From positions 53,360 to 117,359 of the forward strand of contig NZ_KE384552.1 in NCBI RefSeq assembly GCF_000426665.1: a stretch of DNA of 64,000 nt, given 5' to 3'. The position numbers and the translations under genes are program-made. Shown here in pieces: positions 16,912 to 25,558 of the stretch (position 1 is its first letter; every line of letters starts with the position of its first letter). The DNA comes from Centipeda artemidis DSM 19719. GTDB taxonomy: Bacteria > Bacillota > Negativicutes > Selenomonadales > Selenomonadaceae. Below the pieces are notes generated by a model, which saw only the letters and a program-made list of their open reading frames with translations, had not been told where the DNA came from and ran no database searches.

Positions 16912-17206
16912 GTAACGTATCGCTTGATTATGAGGTCATACACGTATGGCGTTACCTTTGGGCGGCGAACGGTGTGCGCTCTCGTGGCGCTTAGCATCAC
17001 CCGAAGGGGCGGGGCGGCGCGGATAGATGCGAGATACGAGGATGTGAGAACGCCGCCATACGGCTCTCGGAGCAGTGCGACCTAGAGCCGTGGCGGCGTA
17101 CTTTCTAGGTATCATGCATGGACTGCCGTCCCGTTTGCGCTGCGGAACGAAGCGCACACCTGAGCCGCGAAGGAAAACCTAAGATGCCAAAATCCCGCAT
17201 CATACC
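16891..17206. repeat. Family D repeat (copy 1), about 315 bp
   Basis: Long match to 21383-21705: CCTGTATCGATAT, GGCGGCGAACGGTGTG, GCTTAGCATCACCCGAAG, ACGGCTCTCGGAGC, ACTGCCGTCCCGTTTGCGCT. Both copies end in a family A right end (GCCAAAATCCCGC). No conserved reading frame is seen. Confidence 0.8.
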
Positions 17207-17214
17207 TTTCCTAT

Positions 17215-17345
17215 CGATACGCGCGCGTCAATCGCTAGAGGGCACGGCACGCCGTGCCCCTACAATGCGCGCATACATTGACACGACATCCCACGATGTT
17301 AAAAAACATGAAACAGCTAGGCGCGAAAATCCCGCGTCACGTCCT
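17215..17345. repeat. Family E repeat (copy 2)
   Basis: GGGCACGGCACGCCGTGCCC followed by CTACAATGCGCGCATAC as at 5455-5577, again finishing in a family A right end (AGGCGCGAAAATCCCGCGTC). Confidence 0.6.
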
Positions 17346-17360
17346 ACGACAGCCCGTAAA

Positions 17361-17497
17361 GTAAGTGACATGCAAGCTTGGATGTATAGCTAGGCATGAG
17401 GAGAATCCAAGCGAAGGCGTAGTTCAAAGCTACGTCGAGTGCAGTATTCGACGAATAACGACGCTAGACGCCAAGATCGCATGGCACGCCTCACGCC
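17361..17497 (-). repeat. Family A repeat at the 3' end of the DUF4446 gene
   Basis: GTAAGTGACATGCAAGCTTGG at the left, core GGCGTAGTTCAAAGCTACGTCG, right end GCATGGCACGCCTCACGCC, ending at the TAA of the gene on its right. Confidence 0.8.
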
Positions 17498-18019
17498 TTA
17501 CCAGCGGATAGGCAGCGCCTGCCCCATTGCCTCCTTTAATACGCCTTGCTCCTCATCCGTCAGCGCATAATCGGATGTTCCCCCCTTGATGGGTTTGATA
17601 TAACTGCGTGAATCGTCGCGGGCAAAGATGCTGGAAAAGATGATGCCGTCGTTGTTCGCGTCAAGCATAGCGACCGCATAGCTGAGGTCGCCGCCCATGT
17701 CCTCAAACGCACGGAAGCGCACAGAGGCAGTACGGACAAGGGTGCGGCGCAGGAATTGGCGGATGAGTTCATTTTCCTCAAGGAGGCGTGCATTGGTCGC
17801 GGCGACCGTCTCGACCTCCCTGACATGCTTGATGAGCATACTCTCCAGATCCTCAACCTCCGTGCCGCGCATCATTTCGCGGTAACGGCTGCGCATCCCT
17901 GAGATTCGTATCATTTGATAGAGAACAAGGATTAACAACACTACAATGAGAATCATGGAGGCGAGCAAGAGCGTCGCTTCATGCGCTCCAATATAATTCA
18001 CAAGATTTTGCAGAAACAC
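17498..18019 (-). CDS. DUF4446 family membrane protein
   Basis: 173 residues from a GTG at 18019 (GGGAAGAAAGAA upstream). One N-terminal transmembrane helix (ATLLLASMILIVVLLILVLY), a coiled coil (about residues 45-100), then the DUF4446 core (VRTASVRFRAFEDMGGDLSY and AMLDANNDGIIFSSIFARDD). The family is found downstream of parAB in Firmicutes, as here, 28 nt after parB. Its function is not known; co-location suggests a link with chromosome segregation or the cell envelope. Confidence 0.85.
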   Translation of the reverse strand: MFLQNLVNYIGAHEATLLLASMILIVVLLILVLYQMIRISGMRSRYREMMRGTEVEDLESMLIKHVREVETVAATNARLLEENELIRQFLRRTLVRTASVRFRAFEDMGGDLSYAVAMLDANNDGIIFSSIFARDDSRSYIKPIKGGTSDYALTDEEQGVLKEAMGQALPIRW

Positions 18020-18047
18020 TTCTTTCTTCCCTTCTTTGGTTCTTCGC

Positions 18048-19127
18048 TCAGACGGTGAAATTCTGCGTGGAAACGGCACGCAGCGCCGCGCGCTTATCCT
18101 CCTTCGCTGCCCCGTCCGCAGCCGTGAGGAGTCCGAGGAGCCGTTCGAGGTCGTCCGCGGAGAAATAGCTGATCTCGAGCTTCCCTTTGCCCTCTTCGCG
18201 CCCTGCCCGGATCGAGACTTTCGTCCCAAGGCTGCGTGTCAAACGTTCCTCCGCCTCGCGAACGAAAATATCGGGAGCGGAGCGCTGCGCGGGTGCCGCA
18301 GACGTTTTTTTGAGGGCATTCGGGTCTTTGACGAGCCGCTTGACGAGCGCTTCGACGCCGCGCGCGGTGAGCTCATGCTCTTGGATGTATTCGGCGGCTT
18401 CACTCTGGAGCGTCTTGCTCTCAAGGGCGAGGAGCGGCCGTACCTGCCCCACGCTGAGGACGCCGTTCGCGAGAAATGCCTGCACGGAGGCGGCGAGCCG
18501 CAAAAGGCGGACGCTGTTGGCGATCGCCGATCGGCTGCGCGCAACGCGGCGGGCAAGCTGTTCCTGAGAGAGTTTGAACTCGCCGAGGAGGCGCTCGTAG
18601 GCACGCGCTTCTTCGATGGGGTTCAGATCCTCGCGCTGGAGGTTCTCTATGAGCGCCATCTCGGCGAGCTCGGCATCCGCTGCAATGCGAAACACCGCAG
18701 GGACTTCGGTAAGCCCCGCGAGCTTTGCCGCGCGCAGGCGGCGCTCACCCGCAATCAGTTCGTATGCACCGCTGCCGATGTCGCGGACGATGAGAGGCTG
18801 GAGGATGCCGTGCTGCGCGATGGATTCCCGCAGTTCCTCAAGAGCGCCCTCATCGAATTCGCGGCGCGGCTGGAACCGGTTCGGCTGTATACGGTCTATG
18901 GAAAGAAGCGCCGGGGTTCCGGCACTGCCTGCGGAATACGGAGGCACCGCCCCTGCGGTTTTCACAGAACTTCCTTTTCCTTTGGCGGCGGATGCCGCCG
19001 GTTTCTTTGTCCCGGATGTTTTTGCACCCGCAGGATTGGGAGATGCGGAGCCCTCGGGTGCCAGGATGTTTTTCCCGAGTCCGAATGCGCCGAGTCCGCG
19101 TCCGAGTCCGCTTTTATTTTTCTTCAC
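18048..19127 (-). CDS. parB: Chromosome-partitioning protein ParB (Spo0J)
   Basis: 359-residue ParB, the CTP-dependent clamp that loads at parS and spreads on the DNA. N-terminus KSGLGRGLGAFGLGKN is the ParA-stimulating tail with its Arg. The CTP-binding domain contains PNRFQPRREFDE, GILQPLIVR and GERRLRAAK; ENLQREDLNPIEEA follows. The helix-turn-helix for parS recognition is LSQEQLARRVARSRSAIANS. The linker at about residues 20-60 is Ala/Pro/Ser-rich. Overlaps parA by 14 nt. Matching parS sites lie at 21005 and within lonB. Confidence 0.97.
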   Translation of the reverse strand: MKKNKSGLGRGLGAFGLGKNILAPEGSASPNPAGAKTSGTKKPAASAAKGKGSSVKTAGAVPPYSAGSAGTPALLSIDRIQPNRFQPRREFDEGALEELRESIAQHGILQPLIVRDIGSGAYELIAGERRLRAAKLAGLTEVPAVFRIAADAELAEMALIENLQREDLNPIEEARAYERLLGEFKLSQEQLARRVARSRSAIANSVRLLRLAASVQAFLANGVLSVGQVRPLLALESKTLQSEAAEYIQEHELTARGVEALVKRLVKDPNALKKTSAAPAQRSAPDIFVREAEERLTRSLGTKVSIRAGREEGKGKLEISYFSADDLERLLGLLTAADGAAKEDKRAALRAVSTQNFTV

Positions 19128-19878
19128 GCTGCATCACCTCCCTCGCAAGTTCTATATACATCTCCGCCCCGCGCGACGTGATGTCGTAGGACGTGATGGG
19201 CTGCCCGAATGACGGAGCTTCGGAGAGCCGGACGTTGCGCGGGATAAGCGTTTGATAGAGGGCGGCGCCAAAGACGCCGCGCACCTCATCGACGACCTGT
19301 GCGGCGATGCGCGTGCGCCCGTCGTACATGGTCATGACGACGCCCTGCACAGTGAGCGCAGGGTTCGCGCTCTCCTGCACGAGCCCGATGGTGTTCATGA
19401 GCTGTGCGACACCCTCCAGCGCGTAGAATTCGCACTGGATGGGGATGAGAACGGCATGTGCCGCGGTGAGTGCATTGAGCGTTAAAAATCCAAGTGAGGG
19501 CGGGCAGTCGATGAAGATGTAATCATAGTCCCGCTCCCCCTCTGCGATGGCGTCGCGCAGGCGTGTCTCGCGCCGATCGAGCCCCGCGAGCTCGACTTCA
19601 GCGCCCGCAAGCTCGACATTCGCGGGGAGGATATCGACACGGTAGTCCGATGCGATGCACGCATCGCGCAGGCGCGCCCCCGCGATGAGCACTTCGTAGG
19701 TGGTCGCGGTCAGCGTATTTTTTTCAATGCCAAATCCGCTGGTTGCGTTGCCCTGCGGGTCGATATCGACGAGCAAAACGCGGCGTTTCGCACGTGCAAT
19801 TGCGGCGGCGAGATTCACCGCCGTCGTTGTTTTGCCGACGCCGCCCTTTTGACTTGCGATCGCGATGATATGTGCCAC
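19114..19878 (-). CDS. parA: Chromosome-partitioning ATPase ParA (Soj)
   Basis: 254-residue ParA/Soj ATPase that forms a DNA-bound gradient driving ParB-parS complexes apart. Deviant Walker A SQKGGVGKTTTAVNLA, Walker A' LLVDIDPQGNATSG, Walker B IFIDCPPSLGFLTLNAL. GTG start at 19878 chosen for AAAGGA 7 nt upstream and the standard N-terminus (AHIIAIASQKGG). The coding sequence continues into parB with an overlap. Confidence 0.97.
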   Translation of the reverse strand: MAHIIAIASQKGGVGKTTTAVNLAAAIARAKRRVLLVDIDPQGNATSGFGIEKNTLTATTYEVLIAGARLRDACIASDYRVDILPANVELAGAEVELAGLDRRETRLRDAIAEGERDYDYIFIDCPPSLGFLTLNALTAAHAVLIPIQCEFYALEGVAQLMNTIGLVQESANPALTVQGVVMTMYDGRTRIAAQVVDEVRGVFGAALYQTLIPRNVRLSEAPSFGQPITSYDITSRGAEMYIELAREVMQREEK

Positions 19879-19915
19879 GGGATCATCCTTTCCGCATCTT
19901 CTTTCGTATTCCCGG

Positions 19916-20878
19916 TTAGAACAGCACCTTCGCAAGGCGGAGGTATTCGGGATCGAGTTTCTTCTTATTGTTCACGGCATCGTAGAGGTTGACCGAGACG
20001 ACATGTCCCTTGCTGTAGCCGAACACGACGCCGGAGAGTCCGGAGATGAGGGCGAGTGCCGCCTGTTCGCCGAGCTGGCTGGCGCGGACGCGGTCAATGA
20101 CGGACGGGGCACCGCCGCGCTGAATATGACCGAGCACGGAGACGCGCGTCTCGATGTCCGTGTGCTGCGCAATGTAGTCGCAGATGTCCTGTCCCTTTGC
20201 GGCACCCTCGGCAACAACGATGAGGATGTAGCGCTTTCCCTTTTCGTAGGCGACGGCGAGATTTTCAGTGATCTCGGCGATGTCAAACTCCTCCTCGGGG
20301 ACAAGGATGTATTCCGCACCGCCGGAGATGCCCGCAACGAGAGCAAGCCAGCCGCAGTTGCGCCCCATGACCTCGAGGACAATGACGCGGCGATGCGCCG
20401 AGGCGGTGTCACGCAGCTTGTTGATGGCATCAATGATCGTGTTCGCCGCCGTATCGCAGCCGATCGTGTAGTCCATGCCCCAGACATCGTTGTCGATCGT
20501 TCCCGGCAACCCGACGATGGGGAAGCCATACTCCTCGGACAGGAGCTGTGCCCCGCGCAGCGAGCCGTCACCGCCGATGACACAGAGTCCCTCGATACCG
20601 CGCTTAATGAGATTTTCATGTCCGAGGCGCCGCCCCTCCGGCGTTGTCCAGCGTTTGCACCGCGCCGTCCCGAGGAATGTGCCGCCGCGCTGGATAATAT
20701 CACCGACATCCTTAGACTCGAGCTCGCGTAGATCCTCTTCGAGCAGCCCGTGATAGCCGTCGTTGATGCCCCACACCCGGACTCCCTCGTAAAGCGCCGT
20801 CCGTGCCACGGCACGTGCCGCCGCATTCATGCCGGGGCTGTCTCCCCCGCTCGTCATGATGGCAATGCTCTTTAACAT
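19916..20878 (-). CDS. pfkA: ATP-dependent 6-phosphofructokinase
   Basis: 320 residues, the exact usual bacterial length. It phosphorylates fructose 6-phosphate in glycolysis. Motifs: IAIMTSGGDSPGMNAAARAV (ATP site), GGDGSLRGA, PGTIDNDV with TIGCDTA (catalytic Asp region), GRNCGWLAL and LGHIQRGGAPS. ATG at 20878 has GGGGAGGAA upstream. It lies 37 nt upstream of parA in the same direction, so parAB may be co-transcribed with this metabolic gene. Confidence 0.97.
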   Translation of the reverse strand: MLKSIAIMTSGGDSPGMNAAARAVARTALYEGVRVWGINDGYHGLLEEDLRELESKDVGDIIQRGGTFLGTARCKRWTTPEGRRLGHENLIKRGIEGLCVIGGDGSLRGAQLLSEEYGFPIVGLPGTIDNDVWGMDYTIGCDTAANTIIDAINKLRDTASAHRRVIVLEVMGRNCGWLALVAGISGGAEYILVPEEEFDIAEITENLAVAYEKGKRYILIVVAEGAAKGQDICDYIAQHTDIETRVSVLGHIQRGGAPSVIDRVRASQLGEQAALALISGLSGVVFGYSKGHVVSVNLYDAVNNKKKLDPEYLRLAKVLF

Positions 20879-20963
20879 GACCGTTCCTCCCCTACCCGGT
20901 TGTAAAATGCGTGCAGACGCCCGCATCCATTTTCCTAAACTCCCTTCATCATATCACAAATGA

Positions 20964-20994
20964 CAAAAAAAATCCCCTCTTTTTTCAAGGGGAT
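20964..20994 (-). terminator. Terminator downstream of the dnaB operon
   Basis: Minus strand: ATCCCCTTGAAAAAAGAGGGGAT followed by seven more T residues. It separates the dnaB side from pfkA, so pfkA must start its own transcript. Confidence 0.8.
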
Positions 20995-21004
20995 GGGGGG
21001 AGAT

Positions 21005-21020
21005 TGTTTCACGTGAAACA
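21005..21020. other. parS site (ParB-binding centromere)
   Basis: TGTTTCACGTGAAACA, the perfect 16-bp parS consensus, in the gap upstream of pfkA and about 1.1 kb from parA. A diverged version (TGTTTCATGTGAAATA) lies at about 21268. Confidence 0.92.
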
Positions 21021-21041
21021 AAAATTTATTTGGTTTTTAGA

Positions 21042-21235
21042 GCGGCTCAGGGTATCTTTCTCCACGCTCCGCAAACGATGCGGCAGAACAATATCGCTAT
21101 ATAGTTCATTCCGCCGCACAGTCTTTTGGACTGCAAAGCGGCGTTCTGACAAATCACTGTCTAGGATCACTACGAGCCGCATCGCCCTTCGGGTTTCATG
21201 CTGCGCGTTGTCGATAAGATACCCCCGTTCGCCGC
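21042..21235. mobile_element. Family B MITE-like element, 194-bp reference copy
   Basis: Ends GCGGCTCAGGGTATCTTTC and GATAAGATACCC-CCGTTCGCCGC are inverted repeats. The interior has no reading frame. Used as the uninterrupted reference for the copy at 2309-2611. Confidence 0.75.
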
Positions 21236-21382
21236 ATGATACATTACATAATAATCGATATGTGTGTGTTTCATGTGAAATAATTGGGGAAGGGCGTTAA
21301 ATAGCGCAATTTATTTTTGTAATGACGATAGAGACGACGGAATATTTCCCCTGCACGTTGTGTACGACATGATGTGATGCGT

Positions 21383-21705
21383 CCTGTATCGATATACGGC
21401 GGCATAACGTATCGCACGTTATTTGTTGTCATACGCGCGCGGTTACCTATGGGCGGCGAACGGTGTGCTCTCTCGTGACGCTTAGCATCACCCGAAGGGC
21501 GGGGCGGCACGAATAGATGTAAGATGTGGGAATGTGAGAACGCTGTCATACGGCTCTCGGAGCTGTGCGACCTAGAGCCGTGGCAGTGTGCTTTCCAGGC
21601 ATCATAAATGGACTGCCGTCCCGTTTGCGCTGCGGAACGAAGTGCACACCTGAGCCGCGAGGTAAAATCAAAAAGTACGATGCGCCAAAATCCCGCGTCA
21701 CGTCT
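21383..21705. repeat. Family D repeat (copy 2)
   Basis: Matches 16891-17206 over its length, with scattered substitutions, and again ends GCGCCAAAATCCCGCGTCAC, a family A right end. Confidence 0.8.
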
Positions 21706-21722
21706 CTCCTATACAGGAATCC

Positions 21723-21852
21723 TAAGTGGGACGTCAGCTTTGATGCATAGCGAGGAACGAGAAGGACGCGAGGGCAGGCGTAGATGAAACCTACGTCAAC
21801 CGACGCGTCCGACGATGTGACAAAGCTAGGCGCAAAGATCACGTTCCACGTC
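21723..21852 (-). repeat. Family A repeat abutting the dnaB stop codon
   Basis: Left TAAGTGGGACGTCAGCTTTGA, core GGCGTAGATGAAACCTACGTC, right end GGCGCAAAGATCACGTTCCACG, ending beside the dnaB TGA. Confidence 0.75.
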
Positions 21853-23175
21853 TCAGGGTTCGCGGGCAAGATCTCGAAACCTCGTATACTCCTTCTGAAA
21901 ATACATTTTTATCGTATCGGTTGCGCCGTTGCGGTGCTTTGCGATGCTGAGCTCGGTGATATTGGCGTTCTCGGTGTCTTGGTTGTAGTAGTCCTCACGA
22001 TAGAGGAACATGACGATATCCGCATCCTGCTCGATGGAGCCGGATTCGCGCAGGTCAGAGAGCATGGGACGTTTATCCGATCGTCCTTCGGTGGCACGTG
22101 AGAGCTGCGAGAGGACGACAATCGGCACGTTCAGCTCACGCGCGAGAATCTTCAATGAGCGTGTCATCTCGGCAACAGCAAGCGTGCGGTTTTCCACGCG
22201 CCCCGGTGCCTGAATGAGCTGGAGGTAATCGATGGCGATGAGGTCGAGCCCATGTTCCGCCTTGAGCCGGCGCGCACGTGAGCGAATGTCCATAACTGTC
22301 GTGCTGCTCGTATCGTCGAAATAAAGGTGCGTCTTCATCATGCGATCCGCCACCTTTACAAGACGCTCCCACTCCACCTCGTCGAGCTCGCCGCGCGCGA
22401 GATGGGTCGCGTCAATTTGTCCTTCGGCACAGAAAATACGGTGCATGAGCTGTTCACGCGGCATCTCAAGGGAGAAAAATGCGACGGTTTTCCCCTGCAG
22501 TGCGGCATGGGTGGCGACATTCAGGACGAATGCGGTTTTTCCCATCGCAGGGCGCGCCGCAACGATGATGAGGTCAGAGGGCTGCAAGCCGCGTGTCACG
22601 CTGTCAAGCGAGGCGAGTCCTGTCGGGAGACCCGTGATACCGCCCTTTGACTCCGAGAGCTCACTGATGCGCTCCACAGCGTCAAAGACGACGCGCTCTG
22701 CAGGCGTAAACTCTGCGGTGTTCTGCCCGCTGCTGATGGCAAAGATCTTGCGTTCTGCGTCGCTGAGCTGCTGCCCGATCTCGTCGCTGCCCTCATATGC
22801 CGCGCCTGCAATCTCTGTACTGACATCGATGAGACTGCGCAAAATCGATTTCTCCTTGACGATTTTGGCGTAGTGTTCGAGATTTGCCGTGCTGGGGACA
22901 GCATTCGTCAGGTTGGCAAGGAAAGAGATACCGCCGACCTGATCCAAATGCCCCGCCTTTTTTAGTGCCTCGGTCACGGTCACGATATCCACGGGTTCGC
23001 CCGCGCGCACGAGCCCCTCCATCGCGGAGAAGGCTGCGCGGTGCGCCTGGCGGTAGAAGTCCTCTGCTCGCAGGAGCTCGAGCGCCTGCGTCGCGGCGTT
23101 TGCCTTGAGCATCATCGCACCGAGGACGGAGAGTTCCGCCTCGATACTCTGGGGGGGGATGCGTCCTTCCTGCAT
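21853..23175 (-). CDS. dnaB: Replicative DNA helicase DnaB
   Basis: 440-residue DnaB hexameric helicase. The N-terminal domain (MQEGRIPPQSIEAELSVLG) is followed by a RecA-like ATPase with Walker A AARPAMGKTAF, FFSLEMPREQL, Walker B LIAIDYLQLI and SQLSRATEGR. ATG at 23175 has AAAGGAG 7 nt upstream. The gene order yybS-gdpP-rplI-lonB-dnaB in the transcription direction is the origin-proximal cluster seen in many Firmicutes. Confidence 0.97.
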   Translation of the reverse strand: MQEGRIPPQSIEAELSVLGAMMLKANAATQALELLRAEDFYRQAHRAAFSAMEGLVRAGEPVDIVTVTEALKKAGHLDQVGGISFLANLTNAVPSTANLEHYAKIVKEKSILRSLIDVSTEIAGAAYEGSDEIGQQLSDAERKIFAISSGQNTAEFTPAERVVFDAVERISELSESKGGITGLPTGLASLDSVTRGLQPSDLIIVAARPAMGKTAFVLNVATHAALQGKTVAFFSLEMPREQLMHRIFCAEGQIDATHLARGELDEVEWERLVKVADRMMKTHLYFDDTSSTTVMDIRSRARRLKAEHGLDLIAIDYLQLIQAPGRVENRTLAVAEMTRSLKILARELNVPIVVLSQLSRATEGRSDKRPMLSDLRESGSIEQDADIVMFLYREDYYNQDTENANITELSIAKHRNGATDTIKMYFQKEYTRFRDLAREP

Positions 23176-23209
23176 TACTCGACTCCTTTCAGCTTGATTT
23201 TTATATTCT

Positions 23210-25555
23210 TCATGCGCTCTTTTCCTCCGGCACAGGCGCTTTCCATGCGTCATTCGCAAAGAGTACGTCAAACGCCTCCTCCGCATGTTTCAGGCGGCGG
23301 ATATCCAGCCCCAGATGTTCCTCGGGGATGTCCTTCTCGTTTTCCCACGGAATGATGAGCGTTGTGATGCCCGCCTGCCGCGCGCCGTATGCCTTCTCAA
23401 AGACGCCGCCCACGGGTTTGATCTCCCCTTGCAGAGAGATCTCGCCCGTCACCGCCACGTCCTGACGGATCGGCGCACCCGTCACCGCACTGACGATCGC
23501 CGTCAGAATCGCTGTGCCTGCGCTGGGACCGTCGATGTTGCCGCCGCCGATCACGTTGACATGGATGTCATAGTCGTGGAGGTCACGCCCCGTCAATCGG
23601 CGCATCACAGCTGCCGCGTTAAACACAGAGTCCTTTGCCATGCTGCCCGCCGTCTCGTTGAAGCGCACCGTTCCTTTCCCCTTCTCTGCGGCAGGGAACG
23701 CCACCGCCTCAATCTCGATGATCGACCCAAGAAAGCCCGCTACGCCAAGCCCGAAGACGCGCCCCACGGCAGGCGTGTCGGACGCCTTCTTGCGCCCGAA
23801 CGGATACAGGCGGCTTACCTGAACCACCTCGTAGATGTCGTCCTTCGTCACCGTCACACGCAGAGCGCGCAGGGCTTCACTCTTCTTCTTGATTGTTTCA
23901 CGTGAAACAGTATCACCGAATTGCGGCTCGGCAGGAGTGATGTCCGGCGCATCCGGTTTTAAGCCCCGCTCATTCCCGCTCTCGCCCCCGATTGTTTCAC
24001 GTGAAACAGTTCCGCCGGACACTATCGTGTCGGGAACGGCATCCGGCGCAGCCATTTTTAAGCCCTGCTTACTTTTTTCCTCTTCCCCGATTGTTTCACG
24101 TGAAATATTTTCATCGGATAGTTTCGTGCCGCGAGCGGTGTCCGGCGCAGCCATTTTTAAGCCCTGCTTTTTTGGCAAGTCGGACACCCGACCGCCCCCT
24201 ATACCCTCATCCGCACTATTTGTTTCACGTGAAACAATCTCCTCTATCTCGGGGTCGGTGAGCCGATTCACCGCGAGACTATACGCATCCGCGAGGATAT
24301 TGATCGCCTTGCGGCCCTCGATCGTGTATTCACTGATCAGCTCCGCGACGCCCTCCCCGAGCGTCACATGCAGCCGCCGCGCCGCGTTCTCCACGATCCG
24401 CAGGATGTGTGCGGGCGTCAGCGGCTCGAAGTAGATCTCCGCACAGCGCGACCTGAGCGCCGGGTTGATGTGATCTGCATCGCGCGTCGTCGCTCCGATC
24501 AGCACGAAGTCCGCGGGCGCCCCTTCCTCGAACAGCTTCTTGATGTAGGGCGGCACCCGTTTATCATCAGGATCGTAATACGCCGACTCAAAATACGCGC
24601 GTTTGTCCTCGAGTACCTTAAGCAGCTTGTTTTGCAGCATCTCGTCCATCTCGCCGATCTCGTCGATGAAGAGGATGCCACCGTGCGCTTCCGTGACGAG
24701 CCCCGGCTTTGGCTCGGGGACGCCGCTGTCCGCAAGGCTCTTCTGTGCTCCCTGATAAATGGGGTCATGCACCGAGCCGAGCAGGGGATTCGTCATATCG
24801 CGCGGATCCCAGCGCAGCGTCGTCCCGTCCGTCTCCACAAACGGCGCGCTCTCCCCAAAGGGAGAGACGGCGCGTTTTTTCGCCGCCTCGAGCACAAGGC
24901 GAGCCGCTGTCGTTTTCCCGACGCCTGGCGGTCCGTAGAGCAGGAGGTGCTGCGGGTAGGGCGAGCTGAGCTTTGCCATGAGCGACCTCACGGCGCGCTC
25001 CTGCCCAATGATCTCGTCAAAGTTCTGCGGGCGCAGGAGTTCCATCACCGACTGTGTGAGCCGGATATTCTCGAGGGCTTCGAGGTCTTCGCGCTTTTTC
25101 TTATCATGCGGCGACTCCGCGCCGGGACTCTCCTCGGAGATGACCTGACGGCGGATGTCCTCGACGTACTCCTCGTGATCCTGTTCGAGTTTTTCCGTGA
25201 CCTTGCGCTCGATGCGATCCTCAAGATCCCGGCGCACGCGAATGCGCGCGATCTCCTCCGTCATGCGGACAAGGATCTCCGGGATCTCCGTCTCGGACGG
25301 CGGCGGCGCGAGCATCGGATCCTCTTCGAGGATGCGCATGAGGGCGAGAACGCGCTCGCGGCGATTCTCCGAGCGCATGAGCGCCATTGCGTTCATCTTA
25401 CCCGCCTGTATGACGAGGTTTTCCGTCCCCATCATATCTGCGAGCATACGAAAGATAGCGGCAATCTCGATGTCGAGCGCCGTCTCCCCCGTGGGAGCGG
25501 GCAGGGCATCGGATGTGCCGCCGTGACTGCCAAACAAATCCTTAAAAAACGACAT
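23210..25555 (-). CDS. lonB: ATP-dependent protease LonB with parS-bearing insertion
   Basis: 781-residue LonB-type protease. The N-terminal region (about 1-165) has long helices; the AAA+ domain has Walker A LLYGPPGVGKTTAARL, Walker B GGILFIDEIGEM and sensor LIGATTRDADHINPALRSR. The protease domain (about 560-781) has the catalytic Ser in DGPSAGTAI and Lys in GGVFEKAYGA. Between them, residues about 440-555 are a low-complexity insertion of repeats containing SRETI and KQGLKMAAPD. Each SRET codon block is a parS site. The insertion is not expected for this family. Confidence 0.93.
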   Translation of the reverse strand: MSFFKDLFGSHGGTSDALPAPTGETALDIEIAAIFRMLADMMGTENLVIQAGKMNAMALMRSENRRERVLALMRILEEDPMLAPPPSETEIPEILVRMTEEIARIRVRRDLEDRIERKVTEKLEQDHEEYVEDIRRQVISEESPGAESPHDKKKREDLEALENIRLTQSVMELLRPQNFDEIIGQERAVRSLMAKLSSPYPQHLLLYGPPGVGKTTAARLVLEAAKKRAVSPFGESAPFVETDGTTLRWDPRDMTNPLLGSVHDPIYQGAQKSLADSGVPEPKPGLVTEAHGGILFIDEIGEMDEMLQNKLLKVLEDKRAYFESAYYDPDDKRVPPYIKKLFEEGAPADFVLIGATTRDADHINPALRSRCAEIYFEPLTPAHILRIVENAARRLHVTLGEGVAELISEYTIEGRKAINILADAYSLAVNRLTDPEIEEIVSRETNSADEGIGGGRVSDLPKKQGLKMAAPDTARGTKLSDENISRETIGEEEKSKQGLKMAAPDAVPDTIVSGGTVSRETIGGESGNERGLKPDAPDITPAEPQFGDTVSRETIKKKSEALRALRVTVTKDDIYEVVQVSRLYPFGRKKASDTPAVGRVFGLGVAGFLGSIIEIEAVAFPAAEKGKGTVRFNETAGSMAKDSVFNAAAVMRRLTGRDLHDYDIHVNVIGGGNIDGPSAGTAILTAIVSAVTGAPIRQDVAVTGEISLQGEIKPVGGVFEKAYGARQAGITTLIIPWENEKDIPEEHLGLDIRRLKHAEEAFDVLFANDAWKAPVPEEKSA
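23894..23909. other. parS site inside lonB (1 of 4)
   Basis: Perfect TGTTTCACGTGAAACA, read in frame on the minus strand as V-S-R-E-T. Confidence 0.9.
23993..24008. other. parS site inside lonB (2 of 4)
   Basis: Perfect 16-bp consensus, 99 bp from the first, in the same codon phase. Confidence 0.9.
24092..24107. other. parS-like site inside lonB (3 of 4)
   Basis: TGTTTCACGTGAAATA, one mismatch to consensus, another 99 bp on; encodes I-S-R-E-T. Confidence 0.8.
24221..24236. other. parS site inside lonB (4 of 4)
   Basis: Perfect consensus, 129 bp (43 codons) from the third site, in the same frame. Confidence 0.9.
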
Positions 25556-25558
25556 AGA

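Noticed and set aside
21268-21283. parS-like TGTTTCATGTGAAATA
   Set aside because: Two mismatches, one in the central CACGTG; kept only as a note with the site at 21005.
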